Positions 47,171 to 61,500 of a DNA stretch of 64,000 nt are shown here, in pieces. How positions within the stretch are numbered: position 1 is the first letter of the stretch; each line of letters opens with the position of its first letter. The notes under the pieces were generated by a model. The model worked only from the letters and a program-made list of their open reading frames with translations, was not told the origin of the DNA and did no database searches. The position numbers and the translations under genes are program-made. The stretch is from the NCBI GenBank assembly GCA_963580455.1, contig OY756965.1, positions 3,980,501 through 4,044,500 on the forward strand, written 5' to 3'. This DNA is from Euonymus europaeus (lineage: Eukaryota; Streptophyta; Magnoliopsida; Celastrales; Celastraceae).

Positions 47171-47984
47171 GGTTGAATGTGATTATGATATTTATTGTTT
47201 GTAGCCTAGAATATCCATGTCGAGGGTCATCGATCGTGGAAGTAAAAAATCAAAGACGGGATCCAATGACAAGGGCCATCCAGAACTGTAGTATTATTTT
47301 ATGCATATCATGTTCGTTGTTTTTATGTTGGATTTACGGACGTATGCTGCATTGAGTGTTGGTTTGGTTGTAAACTCATTTCTGCCTAGGTCTGTAGGGT
47401 ACCCGAACAGATTCATAAATGGTTAGGACACTCTAACTGAAATCGTTTTTATCCTTAATTATAAGTAAGCTCTGAAATATATTAGTGTGTATGTTAGTGA
47501 AATAATTCAAATTCATAAATTGTATAAAAGAACGGAAACACTTAATCACTAGTTCAATTGTTTGTTTGTTAGTGTAGATAATTCTTAATATATATATATA
47601 TGAAAAAATTTAAAAAATAAAAATTAAACAATAAATGGATACCATTATAAATGGTTATGGAATGGTTCAGATATTATAAATTTAAATAATTTTGGAACGA
47701 TTTTGGTATAGAATGTCTTAAATGAAAATGATTTTGATATTTCCTAATTGGAAGGGTATCTAGTCCGTTGTCATCCTCACAGTCAAGCGAAGCCCCCTCA
47801 AATAAAAATAAAAAATGGAGTGTGCCTTCAACTTTTTACCTTTTATTTTATAAATTTCTCACTCCACCACTAACTAACCCTCCATTAAATTTTATAGATT
47901 CACCACCGTGTATAGGCCGACTCATTTTTATCCCAAATGTCAAGTTACATGTTGATGTAATCTACAAAAATACCTAAAGCAGAG
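47171..47984. other. Intergenic, AT-rich
   Basis: No gene or defined repeat is seen. A TA microsatellite lies near 47590-47605. Confidence 0.4.
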
Positions 47985-48320
47985 ATATGACCCAAAATGA
48001 TGGGCTTAGTCAATGAATTATTGACCAAAGTCCAAGACACTAAGCCCATCTGTTTGCCCATCAACCCTCTAGACTAACCTTTACTTATGGTCCGACTCAT
48101 TATTGTAAGTTCACTAAACAACAAGAAGACCACTAGAGAGTGACAACAATGAGAGCATTAAATTCTCTGGATATGCACCCTACATAATATAATTAGGTGT
48201 CAAATACACTCTTAACACCTTTTTACTGACTTTTTTTACTTTACTCGTACTTTCACAACACGTTCACACTACTTTATCACAAAATGGCTCCCCCGTCGCC
48301 TTGACCAGGTTTGCTTCAAT

Positions 48321-50460
48321 TTACTTAATCTTATGGTAAGCCTCGTCAACCTGCGACTTCACTAGCTTCAGGTCATTTTGCAAACCTTTCATCTGCTTCC
48401 CCATAGATACCTCTATTGCCTTTGTTGTACCAATTTCTGATTTGGCAATCTGAACGTTGTCTTGGTACATTAAGAAAGCCTGGAACGCTTGCAAATACAT
48501 GTTCACATGAGATTGTATCAATAAAAAAGAAAGTTAGAAGACTACAAAGTCGATATAATCTACCTCAAAGGCATAGACGGGCCACATTTTCAGCCCTGAT
48601 AGTTGTGGAAAGTTTCTCGAGTCCCCCCTTCATCTCTAGGAAACAACAACCCCTTGAAGTCGCCCTTCCCAAGGGATCTAATAGCGTTGGTTACATAGGT
48701 AGTGCGAGGGAAATAAAGCACAATGTTATCATCTCGTTGGGTTAAAAATCCATATTCTTTTCCCAATTTGGTTATCGTAGCAACTTGTCTTACGCTATGG
48801 CACCAAGGGTTTAATTTTTAACATGTGGCTCCTATTGCGCCATTAACCTTCTCTTTATTTTCTTTTTTTTTTGGAGTCCTTAGTCTTCAAACCTACTCCA
48901 CCGTCTTCTTCTTCATCATCCACAACAATGGAGATAGGTCTTTCAGTGGGTTGTGTCCTAGAAGACACTGGTCTACCACCCTTCATCAAAACTTGCCCCC
49001 TCAACCTTTTTGTGTAGGTGATCTCAGCTTCATTTGTAGTTGGCGCCCGAGGCGCATTGACATTTTCCACTTCATTATCTTTATCTGCTACTAATACTCC
49101 AGTCGCCGAGTTAATGACCTTTTATTTATTTATTTCAAGCAGATGACTTAGGTTTCTTCTGCTCCTCTCTTTTCTTTCTTCTTCTTCTTCTTTAGATTTT
49201 TTCTTCCCTTCTTCCTCTATCAATCTCTTCTTTTTCCCTTATTTCTTCTTGAGCACCACTACTAGCTTCCTTTTCATAGCGCCTATACACCACAACAATA
49301 TCATTCTTGTATTTGTTGTGAGTCTTTGAACCAAGTAGATCCTCTATGTTGGCAAAACCAGCTTTAAGGTTGAACATCCTGTCAGTTGCAAATGTGAAAA
49401 TTAATTCAGATAACTTAGTTTGGAAGACATGGATTTAGAAGGCATCGACAGACAAGTAATTACTAGTATATTTTCACAATGACATCTTTGGTTGCTCTGG
49501 GTCATGAAGAACTCCTCAACTCTCGCAACAATTCTTGAATTTTTTTGACTTGTTCATTTTGAGAAATTTAAATTTAGAATTATGAGATTTAATCGAGAAG
49601 GAATTAGAAAACTAAATGCATAACGTATAATACGAATAGCGCAATGAGCCCAGGACACCCTAGTTGTTCCAGAAACAACGACGTCAATGTCGCAAACATA
49701 AAAGTACTAGGACTTCCACCTCGACTAATGATTGTTGGATGTTTGTTCCATAATCAAATATTTCATGTCTAGCATTCTCATGAGTGAATAGTGTTTCCCA
49801 TCCTTCTATTTCTTCAAGAAGTAGGCTTGGTTGATTTCAACCAGACCATGGGTATCTTTTTCAGTTCACTCAGCATCTAGATGGCATCCTTACAAAATTT
49901 TACTTTAGTTGGTTGGGTGTTATCTCATACTACAGGCACACATCTGCAATCAAAGAATAAATGGGGAACCTCGAGCCAGTATAAAAAAAGATCTTGTAAA
50001 AGGTCACCCAACCGACAGGGAGCTATACTTTTGACTTGTCATCCTTGTTAGGGAGACAAATTTCCACACAATTAGGAATATCATACAAATCATTGAACCT
50101 CATTAAGTCATCCTCTATAAGATGCATCACAGGATTCCTATCTCTCTTCAACAATGAATCTTCATCATCATGGTTCATGTCTTCGTCTCTATTCTGGGAG
50201 CTCTCGCCTACAACTTTCTTCTTTTGGGAACTTTTCTTCTCCGAAGTTATTTTTTCAGGAAGGGGTTCTTCAAAACTAGACCTATTAAAAACCCTAGGTA
50301 CCTTCTAGTTCCCAGCTTCTAATGAGTTTGTGCTCTCTGAACTCTCGAGATTGTTCAATACAGATGACACCAAAGATTCATTGATAAAAACGTCTCCATT
50401 ATTAACTCTACTCTCGTTATCGAACCCAGAAATATCTCAAATCTCCTTAGAAGCTCGAAA
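48321..50460 (-). pseudogene. Putative gypsy-type (Transposase_28-like) coding relic
   Basis: Read from 50460 downward, fragments include a basic/acidic region with SSFEEPLPEKITSEKK, then CVEICLPNKDD, then LPVGWVTFYKIFFYTGSRFPI. The last pieces resemble the plant 'putative gypsy type transposon' domain. Later pieces are basic linkers (49192-49377; 48855-49070) and a coiled coil ending at 48321. Stops and frame changes separate all parts. The coding direction opposes the polypurine motifs, as for antisense frames in some Tat-lineage gypsy elements. Confidence 0.4.
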
Positions 50461-50959
50461 GAAGATGATTTGAGAAATGAAAGAAAATAATTTGAAAGAA
50501 ATGGTCTTTTACTAGTCACACGAAGTACTCTCTCTGGAAGAACTTGTAGGAAAATTTAGCAACAAAAACTAAGAAACACACTTAGATAAAATATAAAAAT
50601 AGTAAAAGAAGAATACAAATGAAATCCTCTATTTATACTAGACATATTCAAGAAGTGTTCCATTAATGTTTGATTAAATTGCGCTACTCAAGTGAAATGC
50701 CTCTTTGAACTCTCCTTTATTGCCTCAATAACTCGCGCAAACATCAAATTAATAAAAGCACTTAATGATCTCTGCCTACGTGGCAACACCCTAGCCACAA
50801 AGTAACCTTGATTTAAGGTTGTTTAAATGACGTGTCTCTTCAAAATGTCAAAAAGTGGAATCTTATCCAAATACATGTCATTATTGTACAAACTGATAAA
50901 ATAACATGTCACGCTAAATGCATTACTAGCTAATGTACATTCTAGTCCTAGGCGCCCTC

Positions 50960-51200
50960 TCTTTTTTGGCCTTGGCAACATATTTTTCCTAGGAAATTAC
51001 ATACTTGTCGCCTTGGCGACTAACGTTCTTCCAGTCCCAAAAACCTACACCTTTCTACTGCCTTGGCGACCGACGACCTTCCAGTCCCAAGAAACTACAT
51101 TTTCTTGCCTTGGTGATTAATGTTCTTCTAGTTCTAGCCACTTACACTTTTTATCACCCTGCTGATTTTCAGTCTTAGGCTTCTACAACTGGTCTTACTT
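50960..51200. repeat. Short tandem repeats with 'ccttggcgac' core
   Basis: About three to four degenerate copies of a ~65-bp unit containing ccttggcgacta...cttccagtccca(a)...ctacac. It lies immediately upstream of the polypurine-like motif. Confidence 0.5.
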
Positions 51201-52129
51201 TGTAAGTGGGGGACAAACTGTTATGGCAAAAAAATGATGGAGTTGGTCAATACATCAAGTCCTGACTTGACATAGAGAGTGGGGGACAAATTATTATGGC
51301 CAAAAAAATGATGGGGTTAGTCAATGACTTGTTGAACACTTGTTGGGTCACCAACCTTCTGGATTAACCTCTGGTTAGGGCCAAACCAATTTTTGTAAGG
51401 TTCACTAAATGAAAAGAAACAACTAGAGACTAAGAACAATAGTAACATTAAATGCTATGACTAGGCACCCAACAGAACACAATTGGGCTCCAAGTTCGCT
51501 TTGACACCTTTTACTTACTCTTTTTTTTCCTTTACTTGTACTTTTACACTACTTTATCCCAAAAGTCTATATTAGCCGACTCCCAGAAAATTCTTTTCAC
51601 ACTAATTTATTCCAAATGTTTGTCTTAACCGATTTTACACATCTTCTCATAAAGTACCATGGGATGCCCAAAAGCACATTTTTGTCTTATGAAAGCAAAC
51701 CAATCTGCTTTAACTACTTAACATTCTATCATCATGCTTTTTCTAAAAGACACTTTGTCAACTTCTATGCAATCTCGACTTGCACAACTTGGCCTATCAT
51801 TTTGCATCTTAACAAACTATAAATACCTTGTTCTATTCAAGAAAAAAAGATTGACACTCTAGGATCAGAACCTTTTCTGCTCAATTCTTCCTTGAAATTT
51901 TCTCTAATTCTCACTAGTCCTCAAGACAATTTTCCTCATCCCAAACACCTTTCTTCACTGTCGATCTCTCCCTATCGTGTTTACTTTCAAATATAGTTAC
52001 ATATTCTCATGTTAGAGAACAATGATCAACACCCCCTAGTCAGTCTTTGGATTCCTGACGTGATTTTCGCAGTTTTACAAGTCTTACTTGCTGACTTGGC
52101 GCCCAAAAATCAACTGGTGGCCCACCTAA

Positions 52130-53710
52130 TTATTTAGAAGCTGACATATCAACAATTGTAGATTTTAGACATCTGCAAGCAACCATATCAAATTATAGAT
52201 GATAGTAGATGAAACTAGTTAGTTTATATTTCGAATCACTCTTAATTACCCATAAGATTGATATCAACATCCTATGAAATGTCACAATATTATTGGTTAC
52301 GACACACCGTATCAACATGTGACATGGTATGCTAGAACCACTTAATGTTTTCTCCATAACTAATTATTTGCTAACATGTTGATGTTATGAACGACAATAC
52401 ATGAGTTGTGATGTAAAATTATAAGTGATTATAGATAAAAATAGTTAATTTGTCAAATTATTCTCAACTAGGGATGACAAAGGGTCGGGTACCCTTCCAT
52501 TTAAGAAATATCAAAACCATTACCATTTAATGTATCCTATACCAAAACCGTTCCAAAACCGTTTAAAAAATTATTTAGATTTCCAAAACCGGAACCGTTC
52601 CATAACCGTTTACCGCCGGATACCCGTTTCCCATTTAACTAATTCAATTAAAAAATGAAATCAATAATAGTTTTTTGACAAGTCTTAGATACTTATTAAT
52701 GATGAAGATATTGAATAATACAATGAGATAGAAATAGAAAGGAGTCTAATGTCTTGACGAACTACATGATAATATCATATTATTACTCCTTAGACATTAA
52801 TCACTTCATTGCATTAACAAGACAACAAGATCCATGCAATAAATTCAAATTTTATTAGTTTATATTTTAGTCTGTTTGATTTTTTTGGTACAGTGTTAAC
52901 GAGTACATTTCAGATTATGGATTCTTTGAGAGAGAAATTGGGGTTCGTGGCTTCGTAATAATGTTTATTGCATTTTTTTAATTTTTTTTCTTTAAACACT
53001 TTAATTTATTATTTAAAATGATATCAAACTTTTAATCTTCATATACATTATAGTCATAAAAGTAAAAGTCTAAACTTTATTACGCACAACCAAAATCCAT
53101 ACTCAATATATATTTATAAACTATGAAAGTCTATGACAAATAAATTAGAATTAGACTAGTGGTTAAGTGATTTACTTCTTTATACACGTGTAAGGTTTGA
53201 ATCCTTTCTCTAACATATGTACTAATGTTTTTAAGAATTTACTTGTAATTAAGGCTAGGCTAGGGTAGGGTCGGTTATGGTTCTCGGTATGATTTCGGTT
53301 CGGGTACCTTAACTATTTATTAATCGGTTCGGGTACCCTAAACCCGGCATCAAATATCAAAATCGATCCGAAACCGTGACGGATTTAAAAAAAATAACCA
53401 AAACCGTTTCCAAACCCTATAGGATCGGTTTTCAGTTTTTAAATGGATTGGATACCGTACGGATAGTGTGCGGATCGGGTTTTTTTGCCATAAGTATTCT
53501 CAACCATCCATAAATTGATATCAACATCCTATGCATGGTATACTATGACCACTTAATATTCTCTAGGGAAAGTTTACATTTTGATGTAGTTATGATAATT
53601 TATCAATCACGATGTCAAATTATAGGGGATTAGGGATGAAAGTAATTAGTTTATAATTCAATTCATTCTCATTTATCCATAAACTGATATCCTATGAAAT
53701 TTACAATACA
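52130..53710. repeat. ~250-bp tandem repeat, about three partial copies
   Basis: The block tatcaaattatagatgatagtagatgaaa...agttagtttat...ataagattgatatcaacatcctatg recurs diverged near 52380-53540 (split by the hAT element) and again near 53570-53710. Confidence 0.5.
52469..53496. mobile_element. hAT-like non-autonomous element
   Basis: Starts TAGGGATGACAAAGGGTCGG and ends TTTTTTTGCCATAAGTA. It is flanked by a perfect 8-bp duplication TTCTCAAC (52461-52468 and 53497-53504). Many ggttcgggtaccc-type repeats lie near both ends. There is no coding capacity. Confidence 0.68.
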
Positions 53711-53799
53711 TGATTTACTCACTACAACGAAGTTGTTAAAACTAGACCGAACCTCTATCTGGTCTGGTTCGGGTGATAGAACCCTTTGCCTCCCATTTA

Positions 53800-54408
53800 T
53801 GCTCCGTTTGTTTGACGGAAAATTAATTTTTGAAAAATATTTTCCTTACTTTATGGTGTTTGGGGATGGAAAATAAAAATAGTAAGTTGAAAATGTTATA
53901 TAATCAACTCAATTTTAAAACTTTAAAAATGAAAAACAACTTCCCTTTTCAACTTTGGGATGTTGTTTTCCCCAAAACTATGAGCATGAATGTGAACATA
54001 TTGAGTCACATATTTTTAACCCAATGCACATTTATGACCCGTAATACTTTAACCAAGTTAATTTAGATTGTGTTTCGCGTACATATAAACATATACGTAT
54101 TATATATATACATATACGAATGTATGTATACACACAATAAAAAATATTTAACAATAAAAAATAATTTATTCTAAAGAATTTTCATTACTGTCAAGTATAT
54201 GAATTCAAGTATATTCACATGAAACATACACACACATTTATTGGTCAACATAATAAAAAATGTTGTATTTCATATTTTTAATTCCAAACAAACAAACAAT
54301 GTAAAATATTAGTAATTTTTTTGTCCAAACACTAGAAATTAATTGTTTTTACATGATATGTTTTTCATTTTTCATGAGATGCTTGTTTTCTGTCAAACAA
54401 ACGGAGCC
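53800..54408. mobile_element. Tourist-like MITE
   Basis: Inverted termini (t/g)GCTCCGTTTGTTTGAC(G/A)GAAAA at both ends, about 24 bp. The probable 3-bp targets are TTA and TAA. The interior is AT-rich with short frames of no known family. Confidence 0.6.
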
Positions 54409-55596
54409 TAAGTGTTAGTTTTTAATCAACAAAGTTACATAAGTTTGTTAAGTTGAAACATTAATTAATAAATCATATTTCTCAAATATATTGACTTAAA
54501 GTGAAATATTAATTAAACTTACGATGTTTCTTAAGTTTATTTGCTTAAAGTGAAACATTAATTAAATATATAATATTTCTAAAAAATATATCATATATAT
54601 CTACGTTTATATAATAAATATAGCAGTATCATACTTGTTGATGACAAATATATGGAATTTATAGAAAATGATATATATATATATATATAAATACACAAAA
54701 AAATTTATTTCAAATATTTAATTTATTAAAAAATTGTTGCAATAAATTTTAGTTATTTTTTTCATAGATTCATGTTGTCGACACCAATTTTTTTGAGATA
54801 AAGACTCATATGATGAGAAAAAAAGGGTTGCAATCTACCAATGATTCACTCATATAATTCTTAATTTGAATTGTAATAAAAATAATTTAATTTTAATTTA
54901 CAATTATATGCTTACACAAATAATTACTTTTTTGTTAAATGAAGACTTAATAACCTATGAATAGTTGTGAATTTTCTAATGAAATTATATTAACGCTATA
55001 TTTTTACAATATTATGAGCATTATAAAATATAAAATATAAAATATTTTTTTAATTACTACACACAATATATAAATATGTATAATAATAATTTGAATCTCT
55101 ATTGAATCATAAATTGAAAAAAAAAATTCATTGGGTGATGGGTTTGGTTTTTCAAAACCTTGACTAGTACCACTAATAAATAACTAGTTTTTTGTTTCGA
55201 CTTTTGCGTCAATTTTGGCGGTTCTCCAGCACTAACCGTCAAACCTGCCCTCAAAGTTGAAGATAATTACTTCAGAACCACGGTATAAGTTTTGGCAAGC
55301 TTGCTTGTTTGGTTGACTAGGAAAAAATTCTACGAAAGAAATTAATGGACACGTGCGTCTTTGTGATTGATTGATGGTAGTAAGACAAGGTTAATATGGG
55401 GAATCAAAATAAGACAGATAGACGGCAGGAAGAATTTACGTCATGAACAAAAAAGAAAAACAGAGAGGGGAACGAAAACACGAACACGAACAGTTGTGAT
55501 GGGTTAAGTGCAGTGCACTGCTGCCTGTACATAGATGTATATATTTAATCTTTCGACTCCTCATTGAAAGTCGAGATTGAGATTGAGACGGAAGAA
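54409..55596 (+). promoter_or_regulatory. AT-rich spacer and upstream region of pantothenate kinase
   Basis: 54.4-55.2 kb is very AT-rich without genes, including a (TA)n run near 54670. The last 100 bases before 55597 are purine-rich (gagattgagattgagacgg), a probable 5' leader. A TATA-like gtatatatttaa lies near 55536. Confidence 0.45.
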
Positions 55597-58500
55597 ATGG
55601 ATCGAGGGAAGGTTGAAATTGAAGGAGATTCGGAGCCAAACCAACAATCTTCGGGTCAAATATCTCACTTGGCCTTGGATATTGGAGGTAACCCTCACGT
55701 CTTTCGTTTGATATTATTCTATAGTAATTGGAATTAGAGTTCAATTTCTTCGTAGTGTTCTAGCAACTGTTGTATATCGTAATGGCCTCGTGTTGCTTGA
55801 GTTTTGCGTTGACTGATCACCGCCCTCTTTTTTTGTCAATCAACTATCTATTTGGTTCTTTCGTTTCAGTTTTGTTGGTCATGTCCCTGGTTGCGGCTTC
55901 TATATTTACTCATTTGCTTGTTCTGTTGAAACCATGGTCCATTCTTGCTATTTCCGCCATAAATTGCAGTTTCTTCCAATTATTTCTAATTTTTAATTTA
56001 TACTTTATGGTGTTAATCATATCTTAAAGGCATGTAATGAGGAAAATGGGATTTTTCTAAAAACTGCTCTTGCACTTTTTTTGTGGGCAGGTTCTTTGAT
56101 CAAGTTGGTTTATTTCTCAAAGGACAACAATAATTCAGCGGCCAATATGACTGGCAATGCTTCTTCAAATGGTAATAGCAGAACTCCTGTAGTTGATGGG
56201 CAGATTCACCTCAAGAGGTTTGAAACAAGCAAGATAAATGAGTGCATAGAGTTTATTCACTCCAGGAAACTTCACCTTGGTGGTATGGCCATCTTTTGTT
56301 TTGTGGTTATTACAATTTTGATTGAAGTCTTTCTCGAACCAGAATTTCGGCACACCAAGGTTCTGTATCTAAAAAATGGTGGTTTCCAAATGGACATTAT
56401 TTCACTAATGCATTCAAGGTCAGCTAGGTAGTGCTTGTATTGAGCTTGGGTCGTGGAGTTCATAGTTCATACACAGTTTCTTTTGAGTACCAGAAAAGCG
56501 TTTCCACTGTTGGGCCACCTTGAACCTACCCCAACATCATAAACCCTATATACCAGCAGTGACCCTCAAATCAATAGTGTCTTCTTAAACCTAAGATGTG
56601 TTAAGTGGATTCAAACCCAGGATCTCTGAGTTTACTGCTGGTTGAGTGTCTCATTCCTCTGTGTTTAATTTTTGATTATGCTCGACGGAAATTTTAAAGC
56701 ATCTTCATCATATATTTTATACACTTTAATTCCCTCATGAACCTAACCTAGCTGTCTCTGTAGCCTAATGCATTACCTCGACTGTTTCGGGGCATCATCA
56801 CATTTATGGTGTGCTTATAAAATAGTGCAAACGATTTATTTCTCTCCCCCTGGAAACTTATGGGATTCAGAATCTTTGTAATACCTCAGTGGGTTTTCAA
56901 TTTTTCATTACACATTCCCTTCGGCCCTTCGGGAAACTTTGTTAGGGAGAAAATTTTTATTGTTTAACTCTATCTCTGCTGTTCATTGATGTAATATTGT
57001 AAAACTGGCTATTTCTCTAGTATGGCTCCTCAACTGTCAAACTTGAAACGTAGAGAAGGGGCTTGAAGAATTTTGAAAGGTCATTACGTAAGGTTTATGA
57101 GATTAATCGTGAGATTTGGTTGGTATTAATTCCCAAGTGCTGCAGCTGCTGCCTGCTTGTGGTGATTCTCTTGGGAAAAGTCGGTACAACTAGTGTGAGT
57201 AGGCTATCACTGTCTTGTGATGATTTTTCTCAATATTTGTAGATTAGAACACTTAATGGTCAACGAGAGTATTCTTTGTGATCAAAGAAGTTACGAAGTT
57301 CAAAATTAATAAACTCTGTGAATTTTGATGCTTGCAACAATAAAAGGGAAATAAAATAGGTGCCTGAAATGGACCATTAGAAGTTTTCCTTTTATTTCTT
57401 TTTTTTTCTTGCCTACTCAATTATCAGTAGATATCATCTTTTTCTTTTTCTTTTTCTTTTGTCTTGAAGTTGCATTTTTGGTTCACATGATGCCTTTGCT
57501 ACTTTGGCCATTTTCTTATGTAGATTGTTATGCAGGTGTCCAGCATCATGAGGCTCCTACCAGTGACAAGATTATGATTAAGGTAATGCAGTCCAACTAT
57601 TTTTAAAAGTATGGGTATTTATGATTTCTTTGTTTTTACATGTAATTAGCTATGAGAAATTAATCTTTTTCTTGTCAGTGATGATCAATTCATAATTGTA
57701 ATTGCCTAAAACTTAAAATTTTCTTATTATAAGGACTTTCATATCCACTTCTGCAAATGCTGCTCTGAATGATGAGTACCCTCTGCAACTGACTTCAAGG
57801 ATTCAGTTATGAGGAAAACAAGCATTTTTTTATGTTACAAATATGAAAAAAGGATCCCTTCTTTCATAATGCACTTAGTATAATGTTCCATACTAATGCA
57901 AATCTATTAAATAGTATGTATTTTTTGAGAAGGCCACAGGTGGTGGGGCATATATGTTTGCTGATCTTTTCAAAGAAAAGCTGGGAATTTTTTTGGATAA
58001 GGAAGATGAAATGGATTGTCTGGTTGCTGGAGCAAATTTCCTGCTTAAGGTGGGGTTCTAATCATATCATTATGTTGGTGCATGTGATTTAATATTTCCC
58101 TTTTTCAAATGTGGTTGGTGAGCTTCATGATAGGACATACTTCTTTGCCTCAATCCCTTCCTTGCCAAAGCTTGTATTTGAACCTAGGGCCTCCTTGTTT
58201 GCAAGAGGGATATGTACTGCAAGTTGAAAATCTCATTACATATTCATGGCATACTCTAAATCATATCACTCGATAAATTTGTGTTGAAGAAAAAGATTTT
58301 GTAGTTTGTCGTGCCTGAAATGTTGATTTTTAGGGGAGTTTTGGGCAGGCCAGATTCTTATGTGATTGTTGACATTTATAACTGTCCCTTATCACTCAAT
58401 AAATTTGTGTTGAAGGCAAAGATTTTGTAGTTCGTCGTGCCTGAAACGTTGACTTTTAGGGGAGTTTTGTGCAGGCCAGATTCTTATGTGATTGTTGACA

Positions 58501-61500
58501 TTTATAACTGTCCCTTTCACAAAGTTTGGCCCAGGAGGATGTTTTACTTGGGCACGAGGCACACAAATTTCTCCTTGGACTTTCGTATTGTTCTTTGATT
58601 CTTTCTTGGGCAAGCGGGAGATTTTTAGTATGTTCAAACTTTTATAAGGATCATGCTAGTGTAACATTATTTTGAGATAACGCATTTTCTCTTTCATGGT
58701 TTGTAGAATTACTGAATTGCATCTGTTTTCTTGATGCCTCACAAATATTTGTTCATTCTAATTGTTTTTTGAGTAGGCAGTTCACCATGAGGCCTTTACA
58801 TATATGGATGGTCGGAAGGAATTTGTGCAGATTCAGCATGATGATTTGTACCCTTATCTTCTTGTTAATATTGGTTCTGGTGTTAGCATGATCAAGGTAT
58901 TTGCACTATGTTTGTTTGTTCTAGAATTATTGTTTATGTCTTTATTAAGTATTTGATTGATCTTCAGCTTTGTGATTCTAGGTGGATGGAGATGGAAAGT
59001 TTGAGCGAGTCAGTGGAACAAGTGTTGGTGGAGGAACTTTTTGGGGTTTGGGGAGGCTTTTAACAAGATGTAAGAGGTATCAAAAATGAAATCAGTAGCA
59101 TCTATAATGGTCGATGCAAATACTGAATTCATTATTCTTTTTGTTTATTGGCTGAAGTGCCACAAGTATAACTTCTATTGCAGTTTTGACGAGTTACTAG
59201 AATCAAGTCATCGGGGAAACAACAAAGTGGTAGATATGCTTGTAGGTGACATATATGGGGGAACAAACTATTCAAAGGTATAGACAGGTCGCCTTAATGC
59301 ATTGATTTCAGGATGGAGAGAGTCCTTCATATTGATTAATTTATCTTCCATCTTATATAGTTAATTGTGTGACTGTCAGATTGGTCTTTCGGCGACAGCA
59401 ATTGCTTCCAGTTTTGGCAAGACAGTTTCTAATGATAAAGAGCTTGAAGATTACAATCCTGAAGATATTTCTCGGTCTCTTTTAAGAATGATTTCAAATA
59501 ACATTGGACAGGTTAGTTCCCATGGTGCATATTTCTTAGGTACAATTGATTGAATTACATATTGTGAGTGCATGATGAATGCTTCTATTCTATTTTATTT
59601 ATTTAAAAAAGGGATTGCTATGTATGCTTACTCGGAAGGGGAACTAGTTTGTATAATACAAGAATGAATTCTTCACTCTTGCTAAGCACACTACTTTCCA
59701 TCTGTTTTCACAAGCTTTTTAACCTTGATAAAAACAAGACACATGCTTCCATTTCACTTCACATCCCATTATTATATAATTTGGGAAACCTGAAAGGAAA
59801 AGAATGTGATGTAAATAACTAAATACTGTTGAGCTTACCTTGGACAACAAAAGTTGTTGACACGGGCTCATGCTTAACTTGTTTTTTCTATCCTTCAATC
59901 ATATCCCAGTGGATTCTTTTGTTCTTCAAGGTCCTTTTTTGTTCTTTTAAGACTCAACTAATTATAATAAAATGTCTTCAAAAAAAAATTAAGTTTTACT
60001 ATATCCTTTACGTTGTTGAAAGTAAAATGAAAAACGTAACCATGGAGACGTAATTTACTTTCAAAGATGCTATTCATGGAAAAAAAAAACCTGATTTCAG
60101 GGAAAATAGCTTGCCGCGATTTTAATGTGTAGAAAGAATAATCTAGTTTTAAAAATAACAAAGTATTAATACGATGGATTGGGAGGGCAAAATAATGATT
60201 TATTGATTTCTAAGTCATCAATGGTGATTTCCATGGCTAGTGATTGTCGCTGGGATGAAAAATAAGTGATGTTTAATGAGTTGCAATACCAATTCTACTA
60301 CTCAATAATAGTAATAGGTATTTAAGTTTATTCCAAAAATTAGCTTACCGTTCTCAAGCCCTGATAAAAAAAATTTAAGAATTGTAAGCTTTATTTTCTT
60401 TTGCCTACTTTCTGATGTGCCAAACATGGGGAAATGGAAAAAATGTTTTTCTGCAAGTTATTTCTGAAACCGACGGTCTTGACATCCAATTTCTTTTTCT
60501 TATCTAAAGGGTTCAATAAATGCGCAACTCTTAGATTGACCATCTTAATATACTCTGATGCTTGTGTAAATGGAGATTAAAGTATAAATTAAGCTGTGCT
60601 AATCCCTTTTATCCACTGGTTACAAGAGTCTAGGGTTGATTGAGCTGCTTAGCCTTAGGTTGAGTACTTTGCAGCGTTTTAGCATTTCTCTTTTATAGAT
60701 TCTGCTGGGAGATATCTTCCCCTCTTTAACTTTTGAGGTACTTTAGTAAGGCATATTGAAGTATTTCATCTGGCCTTCCTGCCACATTTGTCATCATGTA
60801 TAATTTACTAGTAAAATGAGGTTTGATATTTCTGGGAATCTCTCTCTGGGATCTGTCATAAATTCCACCAATCAGTAAAGCTTGAACTTGGCAATTGGAA
60901 TCCTCAACATGGCACCTGCACTTGTCAAAATTTTTGTTTTGTCCAGAAGAAGTAAGAATCTTTTTTATTCAGTACATTCTTAGTCATTCTGCATTACTTT
61001 TCAACCTTAATTGATTTCAGAACACTTTATCTTGTATGTTGAGGATCATTAGAGATGTTTGGTATGATAAAAAATATTTTAGTGTTTTTAATTGTCTAGT
61101 TTTTCTTCTAATGCCTTGCAGATCTCTTATTTGAATGCCCTCCAATTTGGCCTCAAGCGGATATTTTTCGGAGGCTTTTTTATTCGGAGTCAGGCTTATA
61201 CCATGGACACAATTTCTGTCGCAGTGAAATACTGGTGATTATTTAGGGTGTAGTTATTTTCATATTCGTCCTGTGGAAACCTATTCAGTGGTTTTTAATT
61301 GATGGAACCATAAAAATTAGCCTGAGATGACACTTCACTCATGATGCGGACAATGATCATAATAACATGGGTTACATGGAAACACTTGAACGAAATTAAT
61401 ATTTTCTCCATTTTTGGCATGAAGCTGAAATATCACCTTTCTCCTTTTCAGGTCTAAAGGTGAGGCAAAAGCAATGTTCTTACAGCATGAAGGATTTCTC

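Larger units (their letters stand above)
47985..52100 (+). mobile_element. Degenerate gypsy-like LTR element
   Basis: Sequence at 47985-48283 (aaaatgatgggcttagtcaatga ... actactttatc) recurs diverged at 51292-51565, consistent with old LTRs. Two polypurine-like agtgggggacaaa motifs sit just before ttatggc copies at 51219 and 51292. The internal region carries a minus-strand coding relic. A tggcgccca primer-site-like motif at about 52098 lies after, not before, the internal region, so more than one element may be involved. Confidence 0.4.
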
